DNA of 64,000 nt, taken from NCBI RefSeq assembly GCF_902459465.1, contig NC_047076.1:5469488-5533487 (forward strand). Direction: 5' to 3'. The stretch is from Asterias rubens. Taxonomy: Eukaryota; Echinodermata; Asteroidea; Forcipulatida; Asteriidae. Below, one piece after another: positions 57,001 through 61,375 of this stretch; position 1 is the stretch's first letter; each line of letters opens with the position of its first letter. A program made the position numbers and the translations under genes. The notes beneath the pieces are model-generated. The model saw only the letters and a program-made list of their open reading frames with translations, had not been told where the DNA came from and searched no databases.

Positions 57001-58617
57001 GGCCAAACACACCCTGACGTTGTGTGTGTGTGTGCAAGTGTACACAATACATGTACAGTGCGGTGAGTTTGCAAGCTGGAATGGCCGATACGCATACGAC
57101 ATCGATGGTTGGGTCATGCTGATTGGTTGTTGCCAAGCAAGTGCGACATCAAAATCACTAGTTGGTCCCGCTATGGATTATGGATATATTCGGTCAGTCT
57201 TTTGGTAAGTTTTTGTCGTTTTTTCTGCCAAATATTTTCATGATGTAGTTTTAAGGGTTCCAGATGACGTTGTCAAGTGGAAAGTGGAAAAAAAGGACGA
57301 ATCTGATCACGAGTCTGGCAAAAACTGGTCAAAACTGCTAGTTACACCGATAATATCAGTCTTGTGTCGTAACCCTCCGGTCTCCGACCGTCGGGAGGAT
57401 GGAGGGTTACGATTATCGCAACTACAAAATCAGAACCTATTTTGCTGAAAAATCTGTTTTGAAAGTGTTCAGCTACCATGGTCACTTCGACCAGCACAAG
57501 TCGGTCGGGGCCCGCCCGCCATGCACGCCCAAGCCCACAACAATGAACGGGTGACGTGCTCGGTCCAGTTAGCTACCGTTGTTATATAGTCCGGTTTTGT
57601 CATCATCTGACTGCATGTCTGGCGACGAAATACCACAATTGGCTGCCAAATGTTCACTAGATTCTCTCTCAGAACGGTCTAGTTTCTTCGACAATGGTAA
57701 GGAAGCGCTTGCACTGCGCGGTCGAGTAAACTCGACAATGGTATTGAAAGGGTTAAAGGGTTCCCATAAAAAAAATTCATGGTAAAAATTTGTTCAATTC
57801 ATTCATTTGCGTATGTTCTGATTATCTTTTTCCGAAAGAAAAAAAGAAAAAAATTCATTCAAACAAGCCAATTAATTTTTTTCTTCTTAAAAAGTTTTCA
57901 GGGAACTGCTCCCAACCAAATTAAGTATAAAAAAAACCCTCATTTTTACAAAAAGGGATATCTTATTGAGGTAAATTAGATACTATATTATTTCATATCG
58001 AATGAAAAAGTGGTGGCGCCATACGGAAACTTTTCCATTGTTTGTTACATGTACCTACAACATGAAAACAAAATTGCTAATAACATTACAATAAGTCAGA
58101 TAAGTAAGATGCGGGTAAGTCAGATTAAGCAGTAGAGCGGGCGTCATGCACGAAACCTTCATGCACTGTGCACACTGCAGTGAAGGTCTTCACATAAAGC
58201 CCGCCCTCTGTTGTTGGCATGTGCTAAATCTTTGTAGGGGCGACATTGTGAATGTGAGGGGGCGAGTTTGTACACGAAGGGGGGCGAGCTTGCTAAAGGG
58301 GCGACTTTGCAGAGGGGCGAGATGACTGGTTTTCGTTTAAAGGAAGGGGCAAATTCAAGTCAAGGGACTCAAAGAGTCAAATGATGGAATTCTAAAAAAA
58401 ATTAAAAATGTGACTTCGTCTCCCCCACTGACATTTCACAATGAAACACAGCTTTACTAGAAATACTAAACGCCCAAAAATACGCATGTAAATAGCTAGA
58501 GTAATAAACCTTCTATTCAACAATATCTTACTTCGAATCTGTAGAGAAAACCGGCCGATTTCTTATCAGATCTGACCCTCCATGCAAGACCATGCGGCCC
58601 TCTCTGTGCGGCGCCAT
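32805..58617 (-). CDS. WDR75: WDR75 (UTP17/Nan1 family) WD-repeat protein, 17 coding exons
   Basis: WDR75 is a nucleolar WD40-repeat protein of the t-UTP/UTP-A subcomplex of the small-subunit processome. It supports rRNA transcription and early 18S processing. I joined 17 exons on the minus strand, all with GT-AG introns; the phases match at every junction and the 2544 nt give 847 residues plus stop, close to the human protein (about 830). Visible WD signatures include SLDGTINQWDY (res. ~77-87), ISIWRNF (~214-220), a VVEW-type repeat (~264), FKLWTLADD (~472), VTMWDPD (~525) and LNVWNLL (~569). The collinear match to the vertebrate protein runs from the N-terminal GGSDL region to the conserved LPPTPF and SPAHVLPP motifs (~690 and ~732). 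The C-terminus is acidic and rich in Ser and Asp. Introns hold many MITEs and SINEs. The UTRs and poly(A) site were not determined. Identity is very likely; the exact edges of single exons are slightly less sure. Confidence 0.96.
33567..33809. mobile_element. MITE family E relative (GCTTAAGCA type)
   Basis: ggggccaatttcatagagct, gcttaagcaaaaaatttgc .. gcagctctatgaaattgggccc. Shares the outer 14 bp with family E but not the inside. In the last WDR75 intron. Confidence 0.85.
34036..34285. mobile_element. MITE family E copy
   Basis: 250 bp, inverted relative to 31628-31877. In the last WDR75 intron. Confidence 0.9.
34443..34616 (+). mobile_element. 174-bp foldback with hammerhead-ribozyme-like centre
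   Basis: Outer arms AGTAAACTTGCAGATACAAC / inverse with TGTGTAAATCTCT, then AGTGTTGGCT / AGCCAACAC. The centre (34508-34565) has the type I hammerhead order: stem I strand GGTGTGATCTC, CTGAAGA (521-527), stem II CGAGCAG-agttta-CTGTTCG, GAAA (547-550), ACGTC, stem I return GAGACCACACC. Stem III would be only AC/GT. It lies in WDR75 intron 16 but on the opposite strand to that gene. Such motifs are known from Penelope-like elements; activity is inferred and untested. Confidence 0.65.
34722..34819 (-). CDS. WDR75: WDR75 coding exon 16
   Basis: Residues 728-759, LLNSPAHVLPPVKSLCSTFL then QRLMDPNMNRSE. It matches LLHTPAHVLPS..LC of vertebrates. Acceptor GCGACAG, donor GTAAGA. Confidence 0.94.
34853..35217. 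mobile_element. MITE family C, full copy
   Basis: TTAA both ends; core GTCTCATGAGAC; arms CTACAGCACCTCAG. Confidence 0.93.
35345..35690 (-). mobile_element. tRNA-derived SINE, family 2 (reverse)
   Basis: On the minus strand: head GTCGTGGCCGAGCGGATAAG with CACCGAACTC, B box GGTTCGAATCC, then gtgtccctgagcaagacactt. In WDR75 intron 15. Confidence 0.85.
35879..36004 (-). CDS. WDR75: WDR75 coding exon 15
   Basis: Residues 686-727 in phase 0 at both ends: DLNERLPPTPFAMLLNS and a Lys/Gln-rich stretch to SASIRE. The LPPTPF motif corresponds to LPTTPF of human WDR75. Acceptor TTCCAG, donor GTGATT. Confidence 0.93.
36775..36950 (+). repeat. Dispersed repeat, pair with 52490-52665
   Basis: gcaacacaggcgatttcctc, ccttggtgcccttgaaatg, agtaca..acagtttcctcatagggtgccc recur inverted at 52.5 kb. 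Confidence 0.75.
37164..37396 (-). CDS. WDR75: WDR75 coding exon 14
   Basis: Residues 608-685, LFVFHPLEPKLVYTYEG, then FIPRK and SHLYFVTECLNLATV, ending RSRQT. It matches LFVFKPSEP..LY and FYFLT of the vertebrate protein. Acceptor CCACAG, donor GTATGC. Confidence 0.95.
37440..37960. mobile_element. About 500-bp repeat, inverted pair with 48640-49150
   Basis: acagtttcgctattcctttt, ggcatttatgaatgggaata, gagtaatgactctt, gataaaggccctcgcctt are shared with the 48.6-kb copy in reverse. In WDR75 intron 13. Confidence 0.75.
38261..38347 (-). CDS. WDR75: WDR75 coding exon 13
   Basis: Residues 579-607, VMWRVTMDVLVLVADTESEY then VAVFDKKAN. Acceptor CTTCAG, donor GTAAGT. It leads in phase into LFVFHP of exon 14. 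Confidence 0.93.
38620..38995. mobile_element. MITE family A copy
   Basis: TTAA both ends. Confidence 0.93.
39350..39482. mobile_element. MITE family A, right half only
   Basis: acgttacttcaggtgaagccg to gtgtccactgcctttaa. Confidence 0.85.
39483..39660. repeat. Dispersed repeat, same as 45068-45225
   Basis: ggctgatgagcccctc .. gaaatagcacatgggtact .. ggttgaatgggtgctatcaa, nearly identical in both copies and in both cases right after a family-A end. Confidence 0.9.
39713..40116. mobile_element. MITE family B copy
   Basis: Left end diverged (ttaacgcattgcc). The centre carries a 26-bp direct duplication (gaccatttatgggagccaaa..). The right TTAA is shared with the next element. Confidence 0.92.
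40113..40499. mobile_element. MITE family A copy abutting family B
   Basis: TTAA at 40113-40116 is common to both elements; right TTAA 40496-40499. Confidence 0.94.
40595..40712 (-). mobile_element. SINE family 2 fragment (reverse)
   Basis: gaacaccggggcgaacccct, tctcttttcgataagcgcac as in 61130-61180. Cut by a family-A fragment to the right. Confidence 0.8.
40713..40781. mobile_element. MITE family A, right-end fragment
   Basis: gtaagtttttatgctaacaa to gtgtccagtgcctttag. Confidence 0.8.
40824..40915 (-). CDS. WDR75: WDR75 coding exon 12
   Basis: Residues 548-578, HLVFGHGAAAHCLISASSN then VLNVWNLLTCT, a WD-blade end. Acceptor TTTGCAG, donor GTGAGT. Only 92 nt; found by linking phases between exons 11 and 13. 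Confidence 0.94.
41440..41620 (+). mobile_element. LINE or SINE 3' tail remnant
   Basis: gtgcattgagatagttattgtcaattgcgctgtataagaattt then attattattgattgactga, a typical CR1/L2-type 3' end. In WDR75 intron 11. Confidence 0.55.
41649..41835 (-). CDS. WDR75: WDR75 coding exon 11
   Basis: Residues 486-547, KSRSWGCDSVGFFRG, then TSFSSDGSLLAVAFNNIVTM and WDPD. It matches the FSEDGSLLAVSF..IVTIWD blade of vertebrates. Acceptor TGTCAG, donor GTGAGT. Confidence 0.97.
41968..42197. mobile_element. MITE family E copy, right end decayed
   Basis: gggcccaatttcatggctct at left; the right end reads cggtaaatagggccc. In WDR75 intron 10. Confidence 0.85.
42548..42746. mobile_element. Foldback MITE, 199 bp
   Basis: Perfect ends GTGAAGCCCGGTTCATACTT + CCTGC; inside ATGCGAA/TTCGCAT and GACGTCA words. 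Confidence 0.9.
42935..43373. mobile_element. MITE family C copy with an inner insertion
   Basis: Both arms present. About 80 bp at 43118-43200, itself palindromic (aaccagttatgatattata .. agtataactggtt), sits in the core. Confidence 0.88.
43462..43625 (-). CDS. WDR75: WDR75 coding exon 10
   Basis: Residues 431-485, FVLNTVIAKPHSSAIRCLSF, then VTAGDDGKFKLWTLADDND. This is a complete WD blade. Acceptor CCCACAG, donor GTAAGC inside an apparently longer open frame; the split codon gives Arg joined to KSRSWG in exon 11. Confidence 0.95.
43674..44041. mobile_element. MITE family C, full copy
   Basis: TTAA both ends; the right TTAA (44038-44041) is shared with the following family-A fragment. Confidence 0.93.
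44038..44260. mobile_element. MITE family A, left part
   Basis: aaaggcactggacactgtttg, then gagagctgttgatagtataa; the right half is missing. Confidence 0.85.
44324..44511 (-). CDS. WDR75: WDR75 coding exon 9
   Basis: Residues 369-430, LDVTGENYISPSD to KFWHFDHQKQ, with the conserved GDWMATVERRDD strand. Acceptor TTTCAG, donor GTAAAA. Confidence 0.96.
44698..45068. mobile_element. MITE family A variant subfamily (GGTACAC/GTGTACC ends)
   Basis: Same body as family A but the core contains ctagctagaagtcttttattattt, and the right end is aaacgtgtaccgtcccttta. Twin of 62667-63062. Confidence 0.85.
45068..45225. repeat. Dispersed repeat, same as 39483-39660
   Basis: Nearly identical over about 155 bp. 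Confidence 0.9.
45236..45545 (-). mobile_element. LINE 3' fragment (reverse transcriptase C-terminus remnant)
   Basis: On the minus strand, across frames: GDRSFSRA, then NSLPLNLRS and FKALLKSYF, matching the C-terminal FS.A.P.LWNSLP..LR..FK..LK.YLF signature. Frameshifted and dead. Ends in an ATT-rich tail. In WDR75 intron 8. Confidence 0.7.
45648..45841 (-). CDS. WDR75: WDR75 coding exon 8
   Basis: Residues 304-368, ILIQAHLKTTQTIQGLV through LVLDPHTKALVTNG and VGQLQFFHLQEDRLLFS. The IQGLV and DP.TKALV.NG..G.LQF motifs are diagnostic. Acceptor TCTCCAG, donor GTAAGT, phase 0 end. Confidence 0.97.
45976..46975 (+). mobile_element. tRNA-derived SINE family 2, split by a hAT-like element
   Basis: Head gtcgtggccgagctgttaagag (45977-45998) continues at 46592 with gttaagagcaccgaatt, B box GGTTCAAATCC, then the long shared body to gctatacagtataagactt. 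Confidence 0.9.
45999..46591. mobile_element. hAT-like non-autonomous element, 593 bp
   Basis: Ends TAGTGCTAGGCGAATA and inverse of TAGGCCTGGGCGAATA (13 of 16 match). Exact 8-bp flanking duplication GTTAAGAG (45991-45998, 46592-46599). The inside is full of CCGGATATTCGAATAT-type palindromes. No transposase frame. Confidence 0.92.
46988..47040 (-). ncRNA. Hammerhead-like motif, variant
   Basis: Minus strand: CTGAAGAA, stem GGTCC-ggttt-GGATC, GAAAGCTAAGG. GAAAG followed by CTA would pair as GAAAC with GTC does in the other copies. Confidence 0.5.
47228..47383 (-). CDS. WDR75: WDR75 coding exon 7
   Basis: Residues 252-303: STLYSVGHECTVVEWQHD, then RKFLPRQGAPIGYITCAP. It matches the VEW and FLPR.GA..I blade of WDR75. 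Acceptor TTACAG, donor GTCAGT. Confidence 0.95.
47530..47980 (+). mobile_element. SINE-like repeat with (AAT)n and (TTTA)n ends
   Basis: gaggaaaaccggatggtctgg, aaaacccttgtggcac and ggtcaccttggtgagaggcg, agcgctttacgca are blocks of a widespread invertebrate tRNA-related repeat; flanked by ataataat at the left and tttatttatt at the right. In WDR75 intron 6. Confidence 0.55.
48261..48439 (-). CDS. WDR75: WDR75 coding exon 6
   Basis: Residues 192-251, with TCVACHPVDYCIAVGDEKG and ISIWRNF, nearly the vertebrate TCVACHP..DCIASG..DG..RLWRNF blade. Acceptor TGTTAG, donor GTAGGT, ends in phase 1 within SPEG. Confidence 0.96.
48490..48640 (+). mobile_element. SINE family 3 copy, degenerate
   Basis: tttgacactgctctttcaca, gaactctggtaaatactgaa, ggataaaaccaaaataat as in 30325-30510. 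Confidence 0.55.
48640..49150. mobile_element. About 500-bp repeat, inverted pair with 37440-37960
   Basis: The left half is a foldback: ggcagggtcgttgccgtgtg against cacgcggtaacgaccctgc, and gagtagcgacgag against ctcgt..actactctt. The right end reads ggaatagcgaaactgtctga. Confidence 0.78.
49392..50057. mobile_element. Foldback element with a second foldback inside
   Basis: Outer ends GGGGTTGTTCTAAAACCCCC and GGGGTTTTTAGAACAACCC. Inner pair at 49798-49981: CTGTACATCACAATTGCCAC and the inverse, with CAGCCAATCACGC arms. In WDR75 intron 5. Confidence 0.75.
50204..50405 (-). CDS. WDR75: WDR75 coding exon 5
   Basis: Residues 125-191, KKHRLKLVQVVIPKAG to FRRDMELKK. It includes GDKGVALGPRGEFFAS, matching the IAFG.EGVYVAA strand of the vertebrate protein. 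Acceptor TTTCAG, donor GTAAGT. Confidence 0.94.
50495..50830 (+). mobile_element. tRNA-derived SINE, family 2 with a different tail
   Basis: A box TGGCCGAGCGGTTAAGTGC, B box-like GGGTTTATGTCCC, then cttaagcaagacacttaatt and tail gcccacaccttgaagtggcc, ttcaggccttgtgtgtctg. Confidence 0.85.
51280..51370 (-). CDS. WDR75: WDR75 coding exon 4
   Basis: Residues 95-124, TLNVGPPVHGLFVHSD then KELLFATIADKQS. It corresponds to the strand following the first blade in vertebrate WDR75. Acceptor TTTGCAG, donor GTGAGT, ends in phase 1. Confidence 0.93.
51453..51800. mobile_element. MITE family A copy, deletions
   Basis: TTAA both ends; first 20 bp shortened (ggacataaagatgtacttgg) and the right end diverged. 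Confidence 0.88.
52095..52465 (-). mobile_element. tRNA-derived SINE, family 2 (reverse)
   Basis: Minus-strand head GGTGTCATGGCCTAGCGGTT, B box GGTTTGAATCC, then gcgacacttgtgcccttggg. Confidence 0.82.
52490..52665 (-). repeat. Dispersed repeat, pair with 36775-36950
   Basis: gtagggcaccctgtgaggaaac .. tactggagcatttcaaggtc .. ggcaatcgcctccattgcctcc. Confidence 0.75.
52693..52812 (+). mobile_element. tRNA-derived SINE family 1, degenerate
   Basis: acaaagatgttgacagaatg, gggctagaaaggcaccgacg, caggttcaagtcaattag, tttgttcaaccc align in order with 60402-60530, with most of the A box lost. Confidence 0.7.
52886..52951 (-). CDS. WDR75: WDR75 coding exon 3
   Basis: A 66-nt exon for residues 73-94, VFTSSLDGTINQWDY then ADSVLLK, containing the classic SLDG..WD end of a WD blade. 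Acceptor TATATAG, donor GTACGG, phase 0 at both ends. It is too short for ORF-based gene finding. Confidence 0.93.
53095..53845. mobile_element. MITE family C, interrupted by family A
   Basis: Left 53095-53392 and right 53780-53845 (ends gcccctttaa) form one family-C copy, split at ..aaactgtg|TTAA|gtttaatg... Confidence 0.9.
53393..53779. mobile_element. MITE family A copy nested in family C
   Basis: TTAA at 53393-53396 and 53776-53779. A second independent nesting, at a different TTAA of the host element than at 27.3 kb. Confidence 0.95.
54022..54409. mobile_element. MITE family B copy
   Basis: TTAA both ends, near-perfect palindrome. In WDR75 intron 2. Confidence 0.94.
54593..54722 (-). 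CDS. WDR75: WDR75 coding exon 2
   Basis: Residues 29-72, from YIFVSSGFIVKIFST to GVAVNPRNKLQ: the first WD blade (GHDGEVTGVAVNP). Acceptor TTTCAG, donor GTAAGA. The upstream intron is about 3.8 kb, the longest in the gene, and carries the 976-bp foldback. Confidence 0.95.
54870..55020. mobile_element. MITE family A, left part
   Basis: cttaaaggcaatgaacacttt to cgtatttttcagaaaagaagt; then a different repeat begins (ctgttccgacctacagtcggaacag). Confidence 0.85.
55021..55880. repeat. Composite repeat with two 113-bp tandem units
   Basis: Units at about 55252-55364 and 55365-55478 both read taactggatgcagtc..cttccatg .. tatgtacctatcatgagttg. Outer parts repeat aacgtgcgta..ataggggtttttgacgacgac. 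A family-C half (55645-55790) is embedded. Confidence 0.7.
55645..55790. mobile_element. MITE family C, left arm only
   Basis: ggtgtccacagaattacaca, ctaaacttaaacagtttgaa to tttttgagaaatgagtgaaa. Confidence 0.8.
55881..56439. other. WDR75 intron 1, AT-rich, nothing recognised
   Basis: Overlapping open frames on both strands with no family likeness. Confidence 0.4.
56449..57424. mobile_element. 976-bp foldback, Mutator-like by target duplication
   Basis: Arms of about 410 bp (56449-56858) and 365 bp (57060-57424) are nearly identical; the left one has about 45 extra bp near 56596-56640. Perfect tips TAGTTGCGATAA / TTATCGCAACTA. The exact 9-bp direct repeat CAAAATCAG flanks it (56440-56448 and 57425-57433). 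The 201-bp centre has CATGTA repeats and (GT)n. Near each tip is a small palindrome GTAACCCTCC..GGAGGGTTAC. Nine-base duplications with long inverted repeats are typical of Mutator-like elements; no transposase is present. It lies in WDR75 intron 1. Confidence 0.9.
57943..58036. mobile_element. MITE family D, right part
   Basis: ttacaaaaagggatatctta to gtggcgccatacggaaactt. Confidence 0.85.
58138..58330. repeat. Foldback and GGGGCGA array in WDR75 intron 1
   Basis: agcgggcgtcatgcacgaaa .. cacataaagcccgccct is a small foldback; then five spaced GGGGCGA(C/G) units with G-runs within 90 bp, 200-300 bp from exon 1. Confidence 0.6.
58532..58617 (-). CDS. WDR75: WDR75 coding exon 1 (start codon)
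   Basis: Starts MAPHREGRMVLHGGSDL and ends in VFSTDSK with the last codon split (AA|A) before donor GTAAGA. It encodes residues 1-28 and part of 29. The ATG at 58617 is the first in frame and gives the expected N-terminal length. Confidence 0.93.
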
Positions 58618-59133
58618 GTTTAAACTACCTGACCTTTCACCTTTATTATAAATAGTTATTCTCATTGAAAACTAATAATTATATTAATTAAGCTAATTCT
58701 TACAATAATATCGCTATAAAATTAAACAAATCGTAGGAAGGTTTAGTTTTTGTCTATAAATATTTTCAAAAAATTTAAACAGATTTTATCCCTGAGAGAT
58801 GTTTAGTAGTTACATGTATATTAAAAAGTATTGAACGTGAGAAACATTGCGCACCTACACCTCCTGCGTAAAGCATAAGTTAGCACATTTTAGAGATAGC
58901 AAATTTTATCAGACAGTTAATTGTGCTGCCTCTCTGCGCAATCTCGAGATGGGGCAGTTTTCTAGAAATGCGCACAACGCACATGTCCTTACATTACGTT
59001 GTGTGTAGCTAGCGCCAGAGGGCGCACTCCACCAGTTTGCTAGTTCTCTTTTTTCGCTGTTGTGTGTGAGAGAAATTGTGTAATTTTCTCAGTTTATTTC
59101 ACTGTGAGAGGCGAGGAAAAATTCATAGGCAAG
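58618..59133. promoter_or_regulatory. Probable shared bidirectional promoter of WDR75 and TOMM7
   Basis: The interval between the two divergent start codons. I see no convincing TATA box at the right distance for either gene; TATAAATA near 58650 is too close to the WDR75 ATG. A CTCF-like GCGCCAGAGGGCGC lies at 59012-59025, and a pyrimidine-rich TTCTCTTTTTTCGC just before the TOMM7 leader could be a TOP-like start. Shared regulation is inferred from layout only. Confidence 0.55.
59012..59025. promoter_or_regulatory. CTCF-like motif
   Basis: GCGCCAGAGGGCGC, 11 of 14 to the vertebrate CCACCAGGGGGCGC. Related words at 8529-8544 and 46088-46103. Whether echinoderm CTCF binds it is unknown. Confidence 0.35.
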
Positions 59134-59233
59134 ATGAAACTGAAACCAGAAACAAAGAAGAGGCTGATGAATGTCACAACAGTCGCAAAGTTTAGCTTTC
59201 AGTTCGGTTTTGTTCCATTTCTTCTGTATTTGG
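59134..59233 (+). CDS. TOMM7: TOMM7 coding exon 1
   Basis: Residues 1-33, MKLKPETKKRLMNVTTV through AKFSFQFGFVPFLLYL, ending in phase 1 at donor GTAAGA. The next upstream ATG candidates are out of frame or interrupted. Confidence 0.95.
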
Positions 59234-60090
59234 GTAAGAAAATAATTGATAAACTAAAAACTTACAAAAAGTCAAGTCAAAGAGATGGACAAACCATCAA
59301 AATCATAATTTTCAAGCTCGCGATGTGTGTGTACAGACAGTACACTAGTACAGTCGTAACACTAATACCTGTTTAACAGTGCTAGTTCACTACAGTCCTA
59401 GTTTGATGTTGTTAGTGTTGGGTTCCTATTTCAGTATTTTTTTATTTTCTTTTTTATGTTCTTTTGACAATTAATTAACTGAATGAATGAAAGTCTTGAA
59501 AAAATTAATGGGATAACTTTCCGTACGGCGCCACCACTTGTTCACTCATTTTTACAAAAAGGGATATCTCATTGAGGTAAATAAGTTCATATTGAATGAA
59601 AAAGTGGTGGCGCCATACGGAAACTTTTCCAATGAATGAATGGTCTAAACTAAACTAAACTAAATGAATGGTCTAAAAATAGGCCTAGTTGGAATCGAGA
59701 CCCTGTCTGAAACTGAGGAGAGTGAGAACTTTTGCAAAGAAGCAAAATTCAGACTGGATAAGGGGGGGCTAGCTAAGATGTAGGGGATGCAGCGGGATCT
59801 TCTTAGCTACATAACAGTTACAGACAATAGAATAGAGCCACTGATGCAACTAACGTCCAGAGGTAGCACATACATGTAGTTGAAGCGTTACAATGATTAA
59901 AACTACTAACAATGTTGATCACATGCCTCAAAAGTCAAAGAACCTGTTCAGTGCAGAATGTTCTTACTTATTATAGTCTTTGTTGATTGTTTGGGATTTA
60001 CTTTTCTCGTTTTTTTTGAAAACAGGATTCAAAAAGGGATCTGAGGAAGGAATGCCACCATTGTCTATATTCAGTCTACTCTGGGCATAG
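59134..60090 (+). CDS. TOMM7: TOMM7, mitochondrial import receptor subunit, 2 exons
   Basis: TOM7 is a small tail-anchored subunit of the mitochondrial outer-membrane translocase. It tunes TOM assembly and, in animals, PINK1 retention. Joining 59134-59233 to 60026-60090 gives 54 residues plus stop, against 55 in human. Residues 1-16 are a basic cytosolic head. Residues ~17-35 are the membrane segment, with the conserved FGF.P...YLGFK.G core. The tail GMP..S.FSLLWA matches the family's GMP.PT.LSLLWG end. Only the second half makes the identification certain; the first exon alone looks anonymous. The short 5' UTR may begin at a pyrimidine tract near 59045. Its neighbour WDR75 is divergent. Confidence 0.96.
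59508..59631. mobile_element. MITE family D, full copy in the TOMM7 intron
   Basis: ggataactttccgtacggcg .. gtggcgccatacggaaactt. The tip sequence differs slightly from the 25.5-kb copy. Confidence 0.9.
60026..60090 (+). CDS. TOMM7: TOMM7 coding exon 2
   Basis: Residues 34-54, G then FKKGSEEGMPPLSIFSLLWA, then TAG. The acceptor AAACAG follows a T-rich tract. The frame is too short to appear as a long ORF. Confidence 0.96.
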
Positions 60091-60401
60091 TCTGAGATGA
60101 GAGTGACGTCTTTGAGTTGAGAGAGAAGACTGAAGATGGTGTCAAGACTTTTGTAGACAGAAACATTGATGCACGTTGTTACCGAGATAGTTTACATGTA
60201 GGTGACAGAATGGATCTTGGGCAGTATTTAACATCAGCTTATGGAACACCACCCCCAGGGCAACTACTATACCACAGGCTACATCACAATGCTGGTCTAG
60301 CTCTAGTCGACGGATGGCTATGTGAACTAAGATGTGTTGTAAATATCCAGATGCAAATTGAACTCCCTCCTCCGATCTTAACAAACTAAAGCACCCCCGA
60401 A

Positions 60402-60535
60402 CAAAGATATTGACAAAATAGGGACACCGCCATATAGGGCTAGATAGCTCAGTTGGTAGAGCGCCGGCACGTTAATCCGGAGGTCGTTGGTTCGAATCCC
60501 ACTCTAGTCAATTCTTTGTTCAACCCCAAAAATCA
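60402..60535 (+). mobile_element. tRNA-derived SINE family 1, best copy
   Basis: Upstream block acaaagatattgacaaaata, tRNA-like part 60439-60510 with 7-bp acceptor stem GGCTAGA/TCTAGTC, A box TAGCTCAGTTGGTAGAGCGC, loop ACGTTAA (GTT, Asn-like) and B box GGTTCGAATCC, then attctttgttcaacccca. Two stem mismatches and the shared non-tRNA flanks in three copies argue for a SINE rather than a tRNA gene. Confidence 0.8.
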
Positions 60536-60604
60536 AACTAAAACACTCCTTAACTTTACTTCAAGACATATTTATTGTGGATACAGCCTGTAAAGCAACC
60601 TTGG

Positions 60605-60775
60605 GTCGATTTCACAAAACGCTAGGGTTAATCCTATCTCGAGTGGGGACGATTAACCCGTCCCAACTTAGGATGGGTTCAATGCGTCCCGTGTCTTCGG
60701 ATACAGAAATTAACTCGTCCTAAGTCCTACTGCAAGTTTAATCCTAAGTTAGAAAGAGTTGGGTGAAATCGTTGG
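60605..60775. mobile_element. Degenerate foldback (GATTTCAC..GTGAAATC)
   Basis: cgatttcacaaaacgctagg, gttaatccta .. taatcctaagttag .. gggtgaaatcg, a worn MITE. Confidence 0.6.
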
Positions 60776-60969
60776 CTGCCTCTCACTCTGAAATAAGTTG
60801 GCAATTCTATATCTGCAAACAGCACAACCATTTTGCAAGACCGGCAAGAGGGGAAAAGGTCACTTTGTTTCTGAGATCTTCATCATCTTTGCATATTAAT
60901 AAAGTATAAATTTATATCAAGTTGAAAAATTGAAGTCAAATCTTGTTTATTGATGTTTTTCCTTAAACA

Positions 60970-60990
60970 ATAATAATAATAATAACCGTA
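60970..60990. repeat. Simple repeat (AAT)n
   Basis: caataataataataataa. Confidence 0.85.
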
Positions 60991-61009
60991 TTTATCACGC
61001 GCCTTTCGC

Positions 61010-61375
61010 CAAAGGATACAAAGCACCAGGTATTATTACTGCAAGGAGTGGGACAAATTTTGAGATATAAGACCTAATCCTTAAGCACCATGTAATGGGT
61101 TACAAGGTGCTATGGCGCAATATGCTGCCAATCCAGCCAGGAACACCGGGGCGAACCCCTTCTCTTTTCGATAAGTGCACTGGGTTCTTTTACATGCGTT
61201 TACACAACACATGGGACCAACGGCTTTACGTCCCATCCGAAGGACGAAGCAATGGTTATGTGTCTTGCTTAAGGACACAAGTGTCACGGCTGGGGATTCG
61301 AACCCACACTCTGCTGATCAGAAACACCAGAGTTTGAATTCGGTGCTCTTAACCGCTCAGCCACGACACTCCCTT
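61010..61375 (-). mobile_element. tRNA-derived SINE, family 2, best copy (reverse)
   Basis: On the minus strand: GTGTCGTGGCTGAGCGGTTA, B box GGGTTCGAATCCCC, then acacttgtgtccttaagcaa, gttggtcccatgtgttgtgt, ggggttcgccccggtgttcc. About 340 bp, nearly complete. Confidence 0.9.

Noticed and set aside
56674-57208. 147-aa and overlapping frames in the 56-57 kb region
   Set aside because: They fall inside the 976-bp foldback; mirrored frames on both strands come from the inverted arms.
60117-60389. 90-aa open frame after TOMM7
   Set aside because: Lies in the probable TOMM7 3' UTR, overlaps an 80-aa frame on the other strand and shows no known motif.
60439-60510. tRNA-Asn(GTT) gene
   Set aside because: Mismatches in the anticodon and T stems, and two further copies share flanking non-tRNA sequence: a SINE head is more likely.
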